Below are positions 17,648 through 27,753 of a stretch of 64,000 nt of DNA, in pieces. The notes beneath the pieces are model-generated. The model worked only from the letters and a program-made list of their open reading frames with translations. It did no database searches and was not told the origin of the DNA. A program made the position numbers and the translations under genes. The stretch covers positions 1 through 64,000 of the forward strand of contig JAERMQ010000027.1 in the NCBI GenBank assembly GCA_016844745.1. The letters are read 5' to 3'. The DNA comes from Ignavibacteria bacterium. Its GTDB lineage: Bacteria; Bacteroidota; Ignavibacteria; Kapaibacteriales; UBA2268. How positions within the stretch are numbered: position 1 is the stretch's first letter; each line of letters begins with the position of its first letter.

Positions 17648-17678
17648 TTTGTTTTTAACAAAATAAAGGTTATATTTG
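17648..17678 (+). promoter_or_regulatory. Bacteroidota-type promoter for the AAA ATPase gene
   Basis: TTTG at 17648-17651 and TATATTTG at 17671-17678 are separated by 19 bp, matching the known Bacteroidota consensus TTTG-N19-TAnnTTTG. The ATG at 17707 lies 28 bp downstream. Confidence 0.7.
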
Positions 17679-17706
17679 CATTTATTTTGCAGAAATTAGA
17701 ATAATT

Positions 17707-19011
17707 ATGCTGATTCAATTCTCAATACGGAACTTTAAAACCTTCAAAGAGAAGGCAACTTTAAGTTTAATAGCATCAAACTACGATACAAATACAAGAG
17801 AAACTGATAATATTATTGAAGATTCAAAACATAAACTCAGGATTCTTAAAAGTGCCGTGATTTATGGTGCAAATGCAAGTGGTAAAAGCAGATTCATAGA
17901 AGCTATAAAGTTTATGAGAAATTTTGCAGTAAATTCATCCAAAGATAGCCAAACGGGAGATGAAATTCCAATTGAACCTTTTAAATTAAGTGTTGAAACC
18001 GATAATGAACCAAGCGAATTTGAGATTATATTCTTATATTTGGATGTTATTTATCGATATGGTTTTAAGGTAAATAAGAAAGTTGTTGTTTCTGAATGGC
18101 TTTATTATAAGACTAAAACAAAAGAAATAGAATTATTCTATCGGTTTAATCAAAAATTTGAAACTCATCCGAAAAATTTTCAAAAAGGTATCACTTTAAT
18201 TAAAGAAGGTCTTATAAGAGATAATGCTTTAATGATTTCTGTTGCAGCCCAATTTAATGATTCAATTGCTGTTAATGTCATTGAAGGTTTTAAAAAATTA
18301 GGAACAATATCTGGTTTGAAAAATGAGAGTTATCAAAGTTTTACAATAGGACTAACTAATGACCAAACTCAAAGAAGAAAAATCCTGGAACTACTTAAAA
18401 TAGCTGATTTAGGAATAATGGATATTCAACCCCAATTACTTGATATTGATAACCTTCCAAAGGATATGCCTAATGAATTAAAAGATATGATTCTAAAAGT
18501 ATCTAAAGAGAATTATACAAAATTCGTATCAGATATTCTTACTTTACATAAAAAATATAATAAAAATAAAAAAATTGTTGAAAATATTAGTTTTTCAATG
18601 TTTAATGATGAATCATCTGGTACCAAAGCTTTTTTTGCTTTAACTGGACCTGTCCTTGATTCTCTCGAAAATGGATTTACGCTAGTAGTTGATGAGTTAG
18701 ATTCAAAATTACATCCAAACTTAGTTGAAAAAATTATCTCACTTTTTAATTCAAGAGAATATAATCCAAAAAATGCTCAACTCATTTTTAATACCCACGA
18801 AACGAATTTATTGAGTTCAGATTTGTTTAGACGAGATCAGATTTGGTTTACTGAAAAAAACAAATATGGTGAAGCAATTCTTTATTCCCTATCTGACTTT
18901 AAAACTGATGAAGTTAGAAAAAATGAAGCATTTGAAGATAATTATATTAGAGGAAAATACGGCGCCGTTCCTTATCTTGGTAATTTCGACAATTTAATTC
19001 CAAAAAAATAA
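17707..19011 (+). CDS. AAA family ATPase of the RloB-/AbiL-associated type
   Basis: A 434-residue ATPase. The N-terminal FSIRNFKTFKEK is the SMC/RecF-like start, Walker A GANASGKS is at 54-61, and Walker B VVDELDSKLHP is at about 326-336. The tail IRGKYGAVPYLG is characteristic of the AAA_15 ATPases that are normally encoded just upstream of RloB-domain nucleases, the two-gene layout of AbiL-like abortive-infection systems (family knowledge, not tested). Here the following gene is only a 42-codon basic peptide that may be an RloB remnant, so the system may be disabled. It has its own consensus promoter. Confidence 0.85.
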   Translation: MLIQFSIRNFKTFKEKATLSLIASNYDTNTRETDNIIEDSKHKLRILKSAVIYGANASGKSRFIEAIKFMRNFAVNSSKDSQTGDEIPIEPFKLSVETDNEPSEFEIIFLYLDVIYRYGFKVNKKVVVSEWLYYKTKTKEIELFYRFNQKFETHPKNFQKGITLIKEGLIRDNALMISVAAQFNDSIAVNVIEGFKKLGTISGLKNESYQSFTIGLTNDQTQRRKILELLKIADLGIMDIQPQLLDIDNLPKDMPNELKDMILKVSKENYTKFVSDILTLHKKYNKNKKIVENISFSMFNDESSGTKAFFALTGPVLDSLENGFTLVVDELDSKLHPNLVEKIISLFNSREYNPKNAQLIFNTHETNLLSSDLFRRDQIWFTEKNKYGEAILYSLSDFKTDEVRKNEAFEDNYIRGKYGAVPYLGNFDNLIPKK

Positions 19012-19020
19012 TTATCGAAA

Positions 19021-19149
19021 ATGAAATCAAAAAATAAAGTAGATGTACAAATTGCTGATAAAAAAAGATTAAAAAAATCCTTTAGAGGCAATAGACGTAT
19101 AGAACCATCATATCAAAGAAATAAACCTTCAAAAAATATTGACAAATAA
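19021..19149 (+). pseudogene. 42-residue basic ORF, possible truncated RloB-like partner
   Basis: An open frame of 42 codons starts 9 bp after the ATPase stop and encodes a very basic peptide (KKRLKKSFRGNRRIEPSYQR ... NIDK). RloB proteins usually begin with a short basic Arg/Lys-rich stretch before a TOPRIM-like core. Here the frame stops before any core, and none of the other frames restores one. This fits a 5' remnant of the ATPase partner, but a genuine small protein cannot be excluded. Confidence 0.45.
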
Positions 19150-19233
19150 TAATTTGCAAGGATTTTCGTAATAAATATTAAAAGAAACTTTGAAGGAATT
19201 GTTACTTGAAGAAAGTATGAGAATTGAGGATGG

Positions 19234-19545
19234 ATGAGCAAAATGGATAAATTAACAAAGGAGCAACGAAGAAAAAATATGCAGGCAGTGAAGAATAAAA
19301 ATTCACAAATTGAACTTGCTTTGGGAAAAGCACTATGGGCAAAAGGATATAGATATAGAAAAAATGATAAAACGGTATTCGGCAAACCTGATTTTACTTT
19401 TAAAAAGTTAAAAATTGCTATTTTTGTAGATAGTGAATTTTGGCATGGTAAGGACTGGGAGAATAAGAAATTTGAACATAAAACGAATACCGAGTTTTGG
19501 TTTCATAAAATAGAGCGAAATATTAAACATGGATTAATTCTATGA
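19234..19545 (+). CDS. vsr: Very short patch repair endonuclease (Vsr), C-terminally truncated
   Basis: Vsr nicks DNA 5' of T in T:G mismatches made by deamination of 5-methylcytosine. The 103 residues match the family from LTKEQRRKNMQAVKNKNSQIE through GYRYRKN, FGKPDFTF, IAIFVDSEFWHGKDW and EFWFHKIERNI. Family members are usually about 130-150 residues and continue with a helix and a final strand of the GW-x-V-x-RFWE type, which is missing here. The ATG is preceded by GAGGA. The last bases overlap the next gene (ATGA). Vsr normally accompanies a C5-cytosine methyltransferase, but none is present in this window. Confidence 0.85.
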   Translation: MSKMDKLTKEQRRKNMQAVKNKNSQIELALGKALWAKGYRYRKNDKTVFGKPDFTFKKLKIAIFVDSEFWHGKDWENKKFEHKTNTEFWFHKIERNIKHGLIL

Positions 19546-20315
19546 AAAATGATAAATGGACAAGAGAACAAACAATTGTAGCATTAAATCTTTATTGTAA
19601 AATACCTTTCAATAAAGTAAGTTCTACACATTCTGATATATTAAAATATTCATCATTAATAGGTAGAAGTCCTAATTCACTAAAAATGAAAATTGGAAAT
19701 TTTGGAAGTTTTGACCCAGAACTAAAAAGACGAGGTATTGTAGGTCTACAAAATACAAGTAAATTAGACGAAGATATATGGGATGAATTTAGTAATGATT
19801 GGGAGCGACTAGCTTATGAAAGTGAACTGTTAATTACTAAATTTGAAGGAAAGGATTTAGCAAATATTTATGAAGAATTTGATTTTGATGATAAGAGGGG
19901 CGATGATAAAATAAGAAGTGTAAAAACCAGGGTTAATCAAAAATTTTTCAGACAAACAGTTTTATCCTCATATAATTTTTCTTGCGCGATTACTGGTTTA
20001 AATATCCCAGAATTGTTAGTTGCAAGTCATATCATCCCATGGAAAGATAATAAAGAAACAAGAGTAAATCCTAAAAATGGGATATGTTTAAATGTATTTC
20101 ATGATAAAGCATTTGATAAAGGTTTTATTACAATAACTACAGATTACAAAATTAAAGTATCAAATTATATCTATGATAATTTTGAAGATAATTCAACACA
20201 TTGGTTCAAACAATATGAAAATTTAAAAATAAATATGCCTGAAAGGTTTGCTCCTAATTTAGAATTTATTCTATATCACAATGAAAATATATTTGAATCA
20301 TGGAAAAAACAATAA
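19542..20315 (+). CDS. HNH endonuclease, restriction-associated
   Basis: A 257-residue protein with a C-terminal HNH nuclease domain: CAITGLNIPELLVASHIIPW from about residue 148, then NPKNGICLNVFHDKAFDKGFI, with the conserved histidines and asparagine of the beta-beta-alpha-metal fold. This form is common in HNH restriction enzymes next to DNA methyltransferases. The N-terminal half (TREQTIVALNLYCKIPF, GRSPNSLKMKIGNF) resembles the helical DNA-recognition region seen in such HNH proteins. It overlaps vsr by 4 bp and the next gene by 16 bp, so all three are translationally coupled. Confidence 0.85.
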   Translation: MKNDKWTREQTIVALNLYCKIPFNKVSSTHSDILKYSSLIGRSPNSLKMKIGNFGSFDPELKRRGIVGLQNTSKLDEDIWDEFSNDWERLAYESELLITKFEGKDLANIYEEFDFDDKRGDDKIRSVKTRVNQKFFRQTVLSSYNFSCAITGLNIPELLVASHIIPWKDNKETRVNPKNGICLNVFHDKAFDKGFITITTDYKIKVSNYIYDNFEDNSTHWFKQYENLKINMPERFAPNLEFILYHNENIFESWKKQ

Positions 20316-21052
20316 ACTTTGTTTATGATTTTAATGATTTATTAAAATCAGAAAATTCTGACCTTCAATTTATTAAGAAGGAAATTATTGAATTAAATAA
20401 TGATTTTTTCGAGGATTCTTTACTTTTCAATGCCAGTAAAAACACAAATCTGATATATAGGGTATTACCTGAATTGAACCAAGAGATGTTTATTAAATTA
20501 AATTCTTTTGATACTTATTCAAAAAGAATAAAATCGCTTTCTGATAATGGCTATCATCTTGTATTTATCAAATTGCAAAGTGAAATTTTTAAAACAAATC
20601 TTGAGATGATTGATAGTAAGTTACCTGAAATTTTATCTTATTGGTTATTAAATCGTTATTTAAGCTGTACAAACACCTTAGTAGAATTGACCAATTATTT
20701 AACAAGAACAAATCCTTGCAATTTTAATATCGAATTAAATCCAAACTATTATTCTCGAAAAATTAAGGATATGCTTGTTGATATGGCATTGGGGATGCAA
20801 GCCGGTAAAATTTGGAATGGTACTTTTAATGTTACGGGTGGTTATATAGCAGTAAAAAAGGATGGTGAATTATTATGTTATCATATATACAATAAAAATG
20901 AGTTTCAAGAATATTTAATAACGCATACAAAAATAGATTTCCCTGATAGTAGCCCTAATAGATGTGATTATGGACGTATTTTAACTTCTGATGAAGTTGA
21001 TGAAATCGATGGGCAGTTTATTAAATTAAATTTTCAAATAAGGTTTAAATAA
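20300..21052 (+). CDS. HpaII-like type II restriction endonuclease
   Basis: A 250-residue protein. The segments LLFNASKNTNLIYRV, MIDSKLPEIL, DMALGMQAGKIWNG and GGYIAVKKDGELLCYHIYN, with the ending FIKLNFQIRFK, are how I recognise the HpaII family, whose founding member cuts CCGG. R.HpaII is longer (about 358 residues), so the N-terminus here may be shortened or diverged. It overlaps the HNH gene by 16 bp. A HpaII-type enzyme requires a protecting C5 methyltransferase; none is adjacent, although vsr, its usual companion, is. The enzyme may be inactive, or protection may be encoded elsewhere. Confidence 0.65.
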   Translation: MEKTINFVYDFNDLLKSENSDLQFIKKEIIELNNDFFEDSLLFNASKNTNLIYRVLPELNQEMFIKLNSFDTYSKRIKSLSDNGYHLVFIKLQSEIFKTNLEMIDSKLPEILSYWLLNRYLSCTNTLVELTNYLTRTNPCNFNIELNPNYYSRKIKDMLVDMALGMQAGKIWNGTFNVTGGYIAVKKDGELLCYHIYNKNEFQEYLITHTKIDFPDSSPNRCDYGRILTSDEVDEIDGQFIKLNFQIRFK

Positions 21053-21209
21053 ATATCTTTTCAATTTCAATATGTACAATTTATAAATTAATAATTTTTT
21101 CCTGCTAAATTAAAGGTAATTTTAAGAATCAATTTTTCTCCCAATTCTAACCCTCCAATTCATTAAATTGCATTGTGTAATTTTGAAGAATTAATGTGCA
21201 ATTATTTAA

Positions 21210-23270
<2,061 letters not shown>

Positions 23271-23377
23271 TTTTTTAGGTGTATTGATAATAGGCTTTAG
23301 GCTGTTTGTTAATTAAATTTATATATATTTGTTTTGGTGAAGTAATATGGAAATTATTGCATTTCACGACATAATTA

Positions 23378-23435
23378 GCTTTGCGACCTTAGCGAGCATA
23401 GCGAAAAAAAAATCTCTCGCAAAGCTCGCAGAGAA
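23378..23435. repeat. Inverted repeat GCTTTGCGA...TCGCAAAGC
   Basis: Arms GCTTTGCGACC and TCTCGCAAAGCTCGCAG enclose AGCGAGCATAGCG and an A-rich loop. A related element lies at 27754-27804 with the same order of words, so it is a dispersed repeat family. Confidence 0.75.
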
Positions 23436-23483
23436 CAAAAAAAAATATTATTTTAACTTTAATAAACCGGAACTTTACAAATT

Positions 23484-23846
23484 ATGAAAGAATCATTTAT
23501 AATTAGAGCAAAAGAAAATTTAAAAGCTGCAGAACTTTTATATGAAAACTGTTTATATAATGCTTCTGCAAATCGAGCTTATTATGCGGCTTTTCATGCG
23601 GCTATAGCAGGAATTTACTCAATTGGAATAACTCCGGATATTGACCATAAAACGGTTCAATCTTTGTTCTCGGACTATTTTTTCAATAGAAGGAAGATAT
23701 ATCCGTCTAAATTTAAGAAATATTTAAAGGATTTGCAGATAAATAGAAACGATGCCGATTATAAGAACGGTATCAGCAAAAGAATAGCAAAACAGCAATT
23801 AAGTTATTCAAAAGAATTAGTCGAATTAATTTTGGGGGATATTTAG
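23484..23846 (+). CDS. HEPN-domain protein, putative RNase toxin (copy 1)
   Basis: A 120-residue all-helical HEPN protein. The signature NRAYYAAFHAA contains R31-x6-H38, the Rx4-6H motif that forms the RNase active site in HEPN toxins. The stop is directly followed by the ATG of an 87-residue partner (TAG-ATG). The same two-gene arrangement recurs on the minus strand at 61325-61950, with the two HEPN proteins more than half identical by eye. The toxin role is inferred from the family and the pairing. A dispersed repeat lies just upstream. Confidence 0.85.
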   Translation: MKESFIIRAKENLKAAELLYENCLYNASANRAYYAAFHAAIAGIYSIGITPDIDHKTVQSLFSDYFFNRRKIYPSKFKKYLKDLQINRNDADYKNGISKRIAKQQLSYSKELVELILGDI

Positions 23847-24110
23847 ATGAAAATAAATTTAAAGCAACAGCAATTGATTGACGAACTTTTATTCAAGATA
23901 AAAGAAAAGTATCCTGAGGTCGTTCTAAAAGACCTTCAAGCCTCTCCGGACGACCCTGAAGATATTTGGATTAATATAATTGCCGATATGGACGAAGAAA
24001 GGGAAATTGAACTTAGGGCATATTCAGCAGAGCTTACGACTGAAATTTTATCAGATTACGGATATGCATTATCTATTATGCCCGAAAATCCGAATGCAAT
24101 TTATGTTTAA
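23847..24110 (+). CDS. 87-residue partner of a HEPN protein, putative antitoxin (copy 1)
   Basis: A small acidic protein starting immediately after the HEPN stop codon. It begins with a helix (LKQQQLIDELLFKIKEKYPEV) and continues with DDPEDIWINIIADMDEE, a strand-like block ending in an acidic patch, then a helix and SDYGYALSIM. It is not a recognisable nucleotidyltransferase: there is no GSxxxG or DxD motif. The copy at 61325-61588 conserves DDP-(E/D)-(D/H)-IWIN-(I/V)-IADMDE and LDYGYA-like text, so those residues are probably functional. Antitoxin status is inferred from coupling to the HEPN gene. Confidence 0.75.
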   Translation: MKINLKQQQLIDELLFKIKEKYPEVVLKDLQASPDDPEDIWINIIADMDEEREIELRAYSAELTTEILSDYGYALSIMPENPNAIYV

Positions 24111-24173
24111 TAGATTCCTGACTTTTTGTATATTTTATAAATTTCAGAGGTATAATTTAAAAATATAAAAATT

Positions 24174-25025
24174 ATGATTATAGCAAATCCGATATATGAT
24201 GTAGTTTTCAAGCGATTGATGGAAGATAAAAAGATTGCAAAATTCTTTGTCGAGACGCTTACGGGGGAAATTATTTCTGAAATTGAACTAAAGCCGCAGG
24301 AATTTACTTACAACGACAGATTAGCAGGCATTGCAGTCTATCGTCTTGATTTTTTGGCTAAAATTAAAACTTCTGAAAATGAATTTAAAAAAGTTCTTAT
24401 TGAAATTCAGAAAGCAAAAAATGCCGTTGATTTAATGAGATTCCGGAACTATTTGGCTGAGCAATACAAAAAGGAAGATGAAATCACTACTGATGAAGGT
24501 ATAGAAAGAACTGCCTTACCAATTATAACTATATATCTGCTGGGTTTTAGGTTGAGTGAGATTGAATCTTCCGTATTGAAGGTCAACCGTCAATATATCG
24601 ACCTTATCACTAATAAGATAATAAATCAAAAAAGTGAATTTATCGAAAAATTAACGCATGATTGCTATATCGTTCAGATACCCAGGATACAGTCCCGCAT
24701 CCAAAGCAAATTAGAGATGCTTTTAACAGTATTTGAACAGAAAAATTTTATTGATGATAAGGAAATAACTAAGAACTACACGTATCAAATCAAAAACGAA
24801 TCAATAAAAGATATGGTAAATATTTTGCATCATGCAGGAACCGACCCGGATGAAAAAATTGAATTGGAGAAAGAACAAGAAGCCCTTCGTGTATTCGATT
24901 TAGGAATGAAAGAATTAAAGCTGACGATAGCTGAGAAAGAAAAAGCTTTGACCGAGAAAGATAAAGCCTTAAAAGAAAAAGACAAGCTTATTAAAGAACT
25001 AAAGGATAAATTGAAAGAACAATGA
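24174..25025 (+). CDS. PD-(D/E)XK nuclease family transposase-like (Rpn-type) protein
   Basis: A 283-residue protein beginning NPIYDVVFKRLMED, the start typical of the PDDEXK_2/Rpn group. Catalytic pattern: D59 in YRLDFLAKI and E77-x-Q79-K80 in KVLIEIQKAK. The C-terminus is a charged coiled coil made of EK(D/E)KAL repeats (about 230-283), which may oligomerise the protein. Rpn proteins are nucleases linked to RecA-independent recombination. It lies 63 bp downstream of the HEPN pair on the same strand; no terminal inverted repeats of a transposon are seen. Confidence 0.82.
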   Translation: MIIANPIYDVVFKRLMEDKKIAKFFVETLTGEIISEIELKPQEFTYNDRLAGIAVYRLDFLAKIKTSENEFKKVLIEIQKAKNAVDLMRFRNYLAEQYKKEDEITTDEGIERTALPIITIYLLGFRLSEIESSVLKVNRQYIDLITNKIINQKSEFIEKLTHDCYIVQIPRIQSRIQSKLEMLLTVFEQKNFIDDKEITKNYTYQIKNESIKDMVNILHHAGTDPDEKIELEKEQEALRVFDLGMKELKLTIAEKEKALTEKDKALKEKDKLIKELKDKLKEQ

Positions 25026-25124
25026 AGTTAATCCTTTCAAAAAGTTAGCCGGGTAACTATCATTTCATCGAATTAAATTTTTTAATAATTAAGTAAGAAT
25101 TCTGAAAGTAAAAATTAAACGAAA

Positions 25125-25877
25125 ATGGAAAAATTTAAAATTATTATCAATGCTTCTTCCCTGGTGTTAGGATTAGCTATTGCCGCATATTTAATTGGCT
25201 CTTCTATTGAAAGATTTAAAAAAGAAGACAGGTATATTTCCGTTAAAGGATTTTGCGAGAGGGAAGTCAAAGCCGACCTTGTTATCTGGTCAATGAAAAT
25301 CAGGGTTACAAATGATGACTTAAAAACCGGTAATGCAGAATTGGAAGCAACAAAGCAAAAGGTAATCCGTTTTTTATCCGGCAAGGGAATCTCCCAAAGA
25401 GAGATTATCGCTATGAACTTGTACGTGTTCGACAAGGAAACAACGGAATACCGTGTTAATACCGGAAACCAGCAAAGATATATCATCGAAGAAACAATCG
25501 AAGTTCGCTCCAATAATGTTGATACCGTACAAAAAATAAGCCGCATGACAAGCGAATTGCTGAACGCCGGGGTAGCTTTGAATACCAAAGATGATTGGCG
25601 ACATGCCGGTTTACAATATATCTTTACAAAATTGAACGCTATTAAACCTGAAATGCTATCGGAGGCTATAAAGAATGCCAAAAACGCCGGAGAGCAATTT
25701 GCCAAAGAGAGTAAAATCAAACTTGGAAAATTACGGAAGGCAAGCCAGGGATTATTTTCCATTCAGGACCGTGATGAATCATTTACAGCAGGTTCTGAAG
25801 GTGAGTATGCTTCGAGCGTTTCCGATTTATATAAAAAGGTAAGAGTGGTTATTTCAGTTGAATATAGCGTGGAATGA
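25125..25877 (+). CDS. SIMPL domain-containing (DUF541) protein
   Basis: A 250-residue protein with one N-terminal hydrophobic segment (residues about 6-25) acting as a signal anchor, followed by the periplasmic SIMPL/DUF541 domain: RYISVKGFCEREVKADLVIW, then a KGISQREI segment and a C-terminal VRVVISVEYSVE strand. The family is widespread and linked in some species to oxidative stress or signalling, with no defined biochemistry. It stands alone; the region after it carries a 21-bp tandem repeat. Confidence 0.9.
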   Translation: MEKFKIIINASSLVLGLAIAAYLIGSSIERFKKEDRYISVKGFCEREVKADLVIWSMKIRVTNDDLKTGNAELEATKQKVIRFLSGKGISQREIIAMNLYVFDKETTEYRVNTGNQQRYIIEETIEVRSNNVDTVQKISRMTSELLNAGVALNTKDDWRHAGLQYIFTKLNAIKPEMLSEAIKNAKNAGEQFAKESKIKLGKLRKASQGLFSIQDRDESFTAGSEGEYASSVSDLYKKVRVVISVEYSVE

Positions 25878-25916
25878 AAGAATAATATTTTCAAAATAAA
25901 TTTATATTGAGAATTT

Positions 25917-26084
25917 AATAATTGGATGAAGGAGTTTAACGATTGGATGAAGGAGTTTAATGATTAGATGAAGGAGTTTAATAATTGGATGAAGGAGTTT
26001 AATGATTGGATTAAGGAGTTTAACGATTGGATGAAGGAGTTTAATGTTTGGATTAAGGAGTTTTGTTATTGAATTAAGAAGTTT
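25917..26084 (+). repeat. 21-bp tandem repeat, eight units
   Basis: Eight consecutive 21-bp units (consensus AATGATTGGATGAAGGAGTTT) begin 40 bp after the SIMPL gene. The last unit is degenerate. The period is a multiple of three, and the plus-1 frame reads the heptad NDWMKEF in each unit, interrupted by TAG in unit 3 and TGA in unit 8. Every unit up to the seventh contains AAGGAG. Confidence 0.9.
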
Positions 26085-26127
26085 AATTGTTGATTTATAT
26101 ATATTAATTCTGTATTGAGGTAATTTT

Positions 26128-26295
26128 ATGCCAAATGACGATTATTTCCCGACAAAAGATGGTGATATAGTTGGCACTACGACAAAAACCGTCTTTGATT
26201 TGAGCAATCCAAATCCGGCAGGACCGACATTTGCACAAGTCAAGGCGCAAAAAGGCGATTTAATAAGTCCGCCGAGCAATGTCATAGTGATTTAA
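26128..26295 (+). CDS. Small 55-residue hypothetical protein
   Basis: An ATG preceded by TGAGG opens 55 codons: MPNDDYFPTKDGDIVGTT, then a Pro/Gly-rich middle (NPNPAGPTFAQVK), ending SNVIVI. The MPNDDYFP start resembles the first residues of short Bacteroidota hypothetical proteins, but the usual longer body is missing, so this may be a remnant. It lies between the 21-bp tandem repeat and a palindrome. Confidence 0.45.
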   Translation: MPNDDYFPTKDGDIVGTTTKTVFDLSNPNPAGPTFAQVKAQKGDLISPPSNVIVI

Positions 26296-26300
26296 GTAAA

Positions 26301-26404
26301 GTCTGAACTGTGATTTATTTGATTTTTATGATTAAGATGATTAATTCAGAACAATTTTATTAAATCATCATAATCATAAAAATCAGGAAAATCACAGTTC
26401 AGAC
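26301..26404. repeat. 104-bp inverted repeat (GTCTGAACTG...CAGTTCAGAC)
   Basis: Arms GTCTGAACTGTGATTT and AAATCACAGTTCAGAC are exact complements, continuing as an imperfect AT-rich palindrome with ATGATTAAGATGA/TCATCATAATCAT words. Sibling of 2569-2664. It ends 32 bp before the WD40 gene. Confidence 0.85.
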
Positions 26405-26436
26405 AATAATTTTTAAAATATTTTAAGGAGTCAGCC

Positions 26437-27717
26437 ATGAAACGCTCTTTTTCGTTAATTCTATTAGCAGTAATTTTATCTTTTTGCTTTAAATCAAATT
26501 GTTTTGGGCAGGATGATTTGATAAAGACAATTCAATGGCATGCAGGAAAAGTTGAATCTATTGCTTTTAATCCCGATGGAAATATTCTTGCAAGTGGAAG
26601 TGATGATCAGACAATAGTCCTAAGGAATACAAAAACATGGGAAATAATAAAATCAATATCAGATATTGGTTCATTTGTTATGGCTATTGCTTTTAGTCCT
26701 GATGGTAGTAGAATAATTAATTCTGGTTCAGATCATATAATTCGATTATGGGATATAAATTCGGGTAAATTAATTATTACTTTTAATTCAGATCATTATG
26801 AGAATAATTCAGTAGCTTATTGTCCTGATGGTAATAAAATTGCAAGCGGAAATAATGGTAAAAATATTAATATTTGGGAAATAAATTCTGGAAATCTTAT
26901 TAAAAAACTTTCCGGTCATACTGATGCAGTTTTATGTGTTGCATTTGATAAAGTTGGAAATAGACTTATTAGTGGTAGTAGGGATAAGAAAATAAAATTA
27001 TGGGATGCAAGAAACGGTGAATTTATTCGAGATATTGTAGAAAATGATTCTGGAATTTATTCTGTAAAAATTTCTCCAGATGATAATAAAATTATTGCCG
27101 GATGTGCTGACGGAAAAATAAAATTATGGGATATTGAATCAGGAAACCTTGTTAGGTCTTTTGTAGGACATACTCAAGGTATTACATCAATAGCTATCAG
27201 TTTTGATGGAAGTAAAATAATTAGTGGAAGTTATGATTCTACAGTTAGAGTATGGGAATTAAATACAGGTGATTTAATCAATACTTTAAGAGGTCATAAT
27301 AGTTTTGTTTTGTCAGTTGCTATCAGTCCTGATGGAAGTGTAATTGCTAGTGGAGATTTATTCCATTTAATTAAAATTTGGAAAGGACCTAATTATTCTG
27401 CTGTTGAAGAAAATGGAAATAATACCAGCGATACCGAAATAATCAATATAACACCCAATCCATCCAGCGGGCAATTGGAAATACAATTTTCCCTTGCCAG
27501 CCCATCCATTGTAAATCTAAGCATAACAAATTCCCTTGGCAGCGAAGTAGCCCGCGCGATTGACAATGTCTATTATGAGCAAGGCAAAAGCAAAGTAACC
27601 TTCGATGCAGAGAATTTTTCGCCGGGCGTGTATTTCTGTACGATTAGTTATAGATGTCCAACATCTGCCGGATGTTGGGCATCTTCGAGGACGGTGAAGT
27701 TTATTGTGGTGAGGTAA
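26437..27717 (+). CDS. Secreted WD40-repeat protein with type IX sorting domain
   Basis: A 426-residue protein. The signal peptide (MKRSFSLILLAVILSFCF, cleaved near CFGQ) is followed by about seven WD40 repeats (residues about 30-325) with recurring FSPDG/SGS-D and (I/V)(K/R)LWD words, forming a beta propeller. A C-terminal sorting domain (about 345-426) shows TPNPSSG, LSITNSLGSEV and FSPGVYF, the marks of type IX secretion. The sorting domain is interrupted by the residues RCPTSAGCWASS, encoded by a 33-bp dispersed palindrome. GGAG lies before the ATG. Propellers of this kind bind proteins or carbohydrates; the ligand is unknown. Confidence 0.9.
   Translation: MKRSFSLILLAVILSFCFKSNCFGQDDLIKTIQWHAGKVESIAFNPDGNILASGSDDQTIVLRNTKTWEIIKSISDIGSFVMAIAFSPDGSRIINSGSDHIIRLWDINSGKLIITFNSDHYENNSVAYCPDGNKIASGNNGKNINIWEINSGNLIKKLSGHTDAVLCVAFDKVGNRLISGSRDKKIKLWDARNGEFIRDIVENDSGIYSVKISPDDNKIIAGCADGKIKLWDIESGNLVRSFVGHTQGITSIAISFDGSKIISGSYDSTVRVWELNTGDLINTLRGHNSFVLSVAISPDGSVIASGDLFHLIKIWKGPNYSAVEENGNNTSDTEIINITPNPSSGQLEIQFSLASPSIVNLSITNSLGSEVARAIDNVYYEQGKSKVTFDAENFSPGVYFCTISYRCPTSAGCWASSRTVKFIVVR
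27652..27684. repeat. 33-bp palindrome inserted in frame in a sorting domain
   Basis: Arms AGATGTCCAACATCT and GGATGTTGGGCATCT around GCC. It matches the fbaB downstream hairpin at 1218-1250 with three changes. Being 33 bp long it keeps the reading frame and adds 11 residues between YFCTISY and RTVKFIVV. Confidence 0.85.
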
Positions 27718-27753
27718 GGTGGAACTTTGAAGATAATCACAAAACAAATAGCA

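Noticed and set aside
24174-25025. Complete transposon around the Rpn-like gene
   Set aside because: No terminal inverted repeats or target duplications were found near the gene.
25917-26084. CRISPR array or iteron origin
   Set aside because: Units are contiguous 21-bp repeats without variable spacers, and no replication gene is adjacent.
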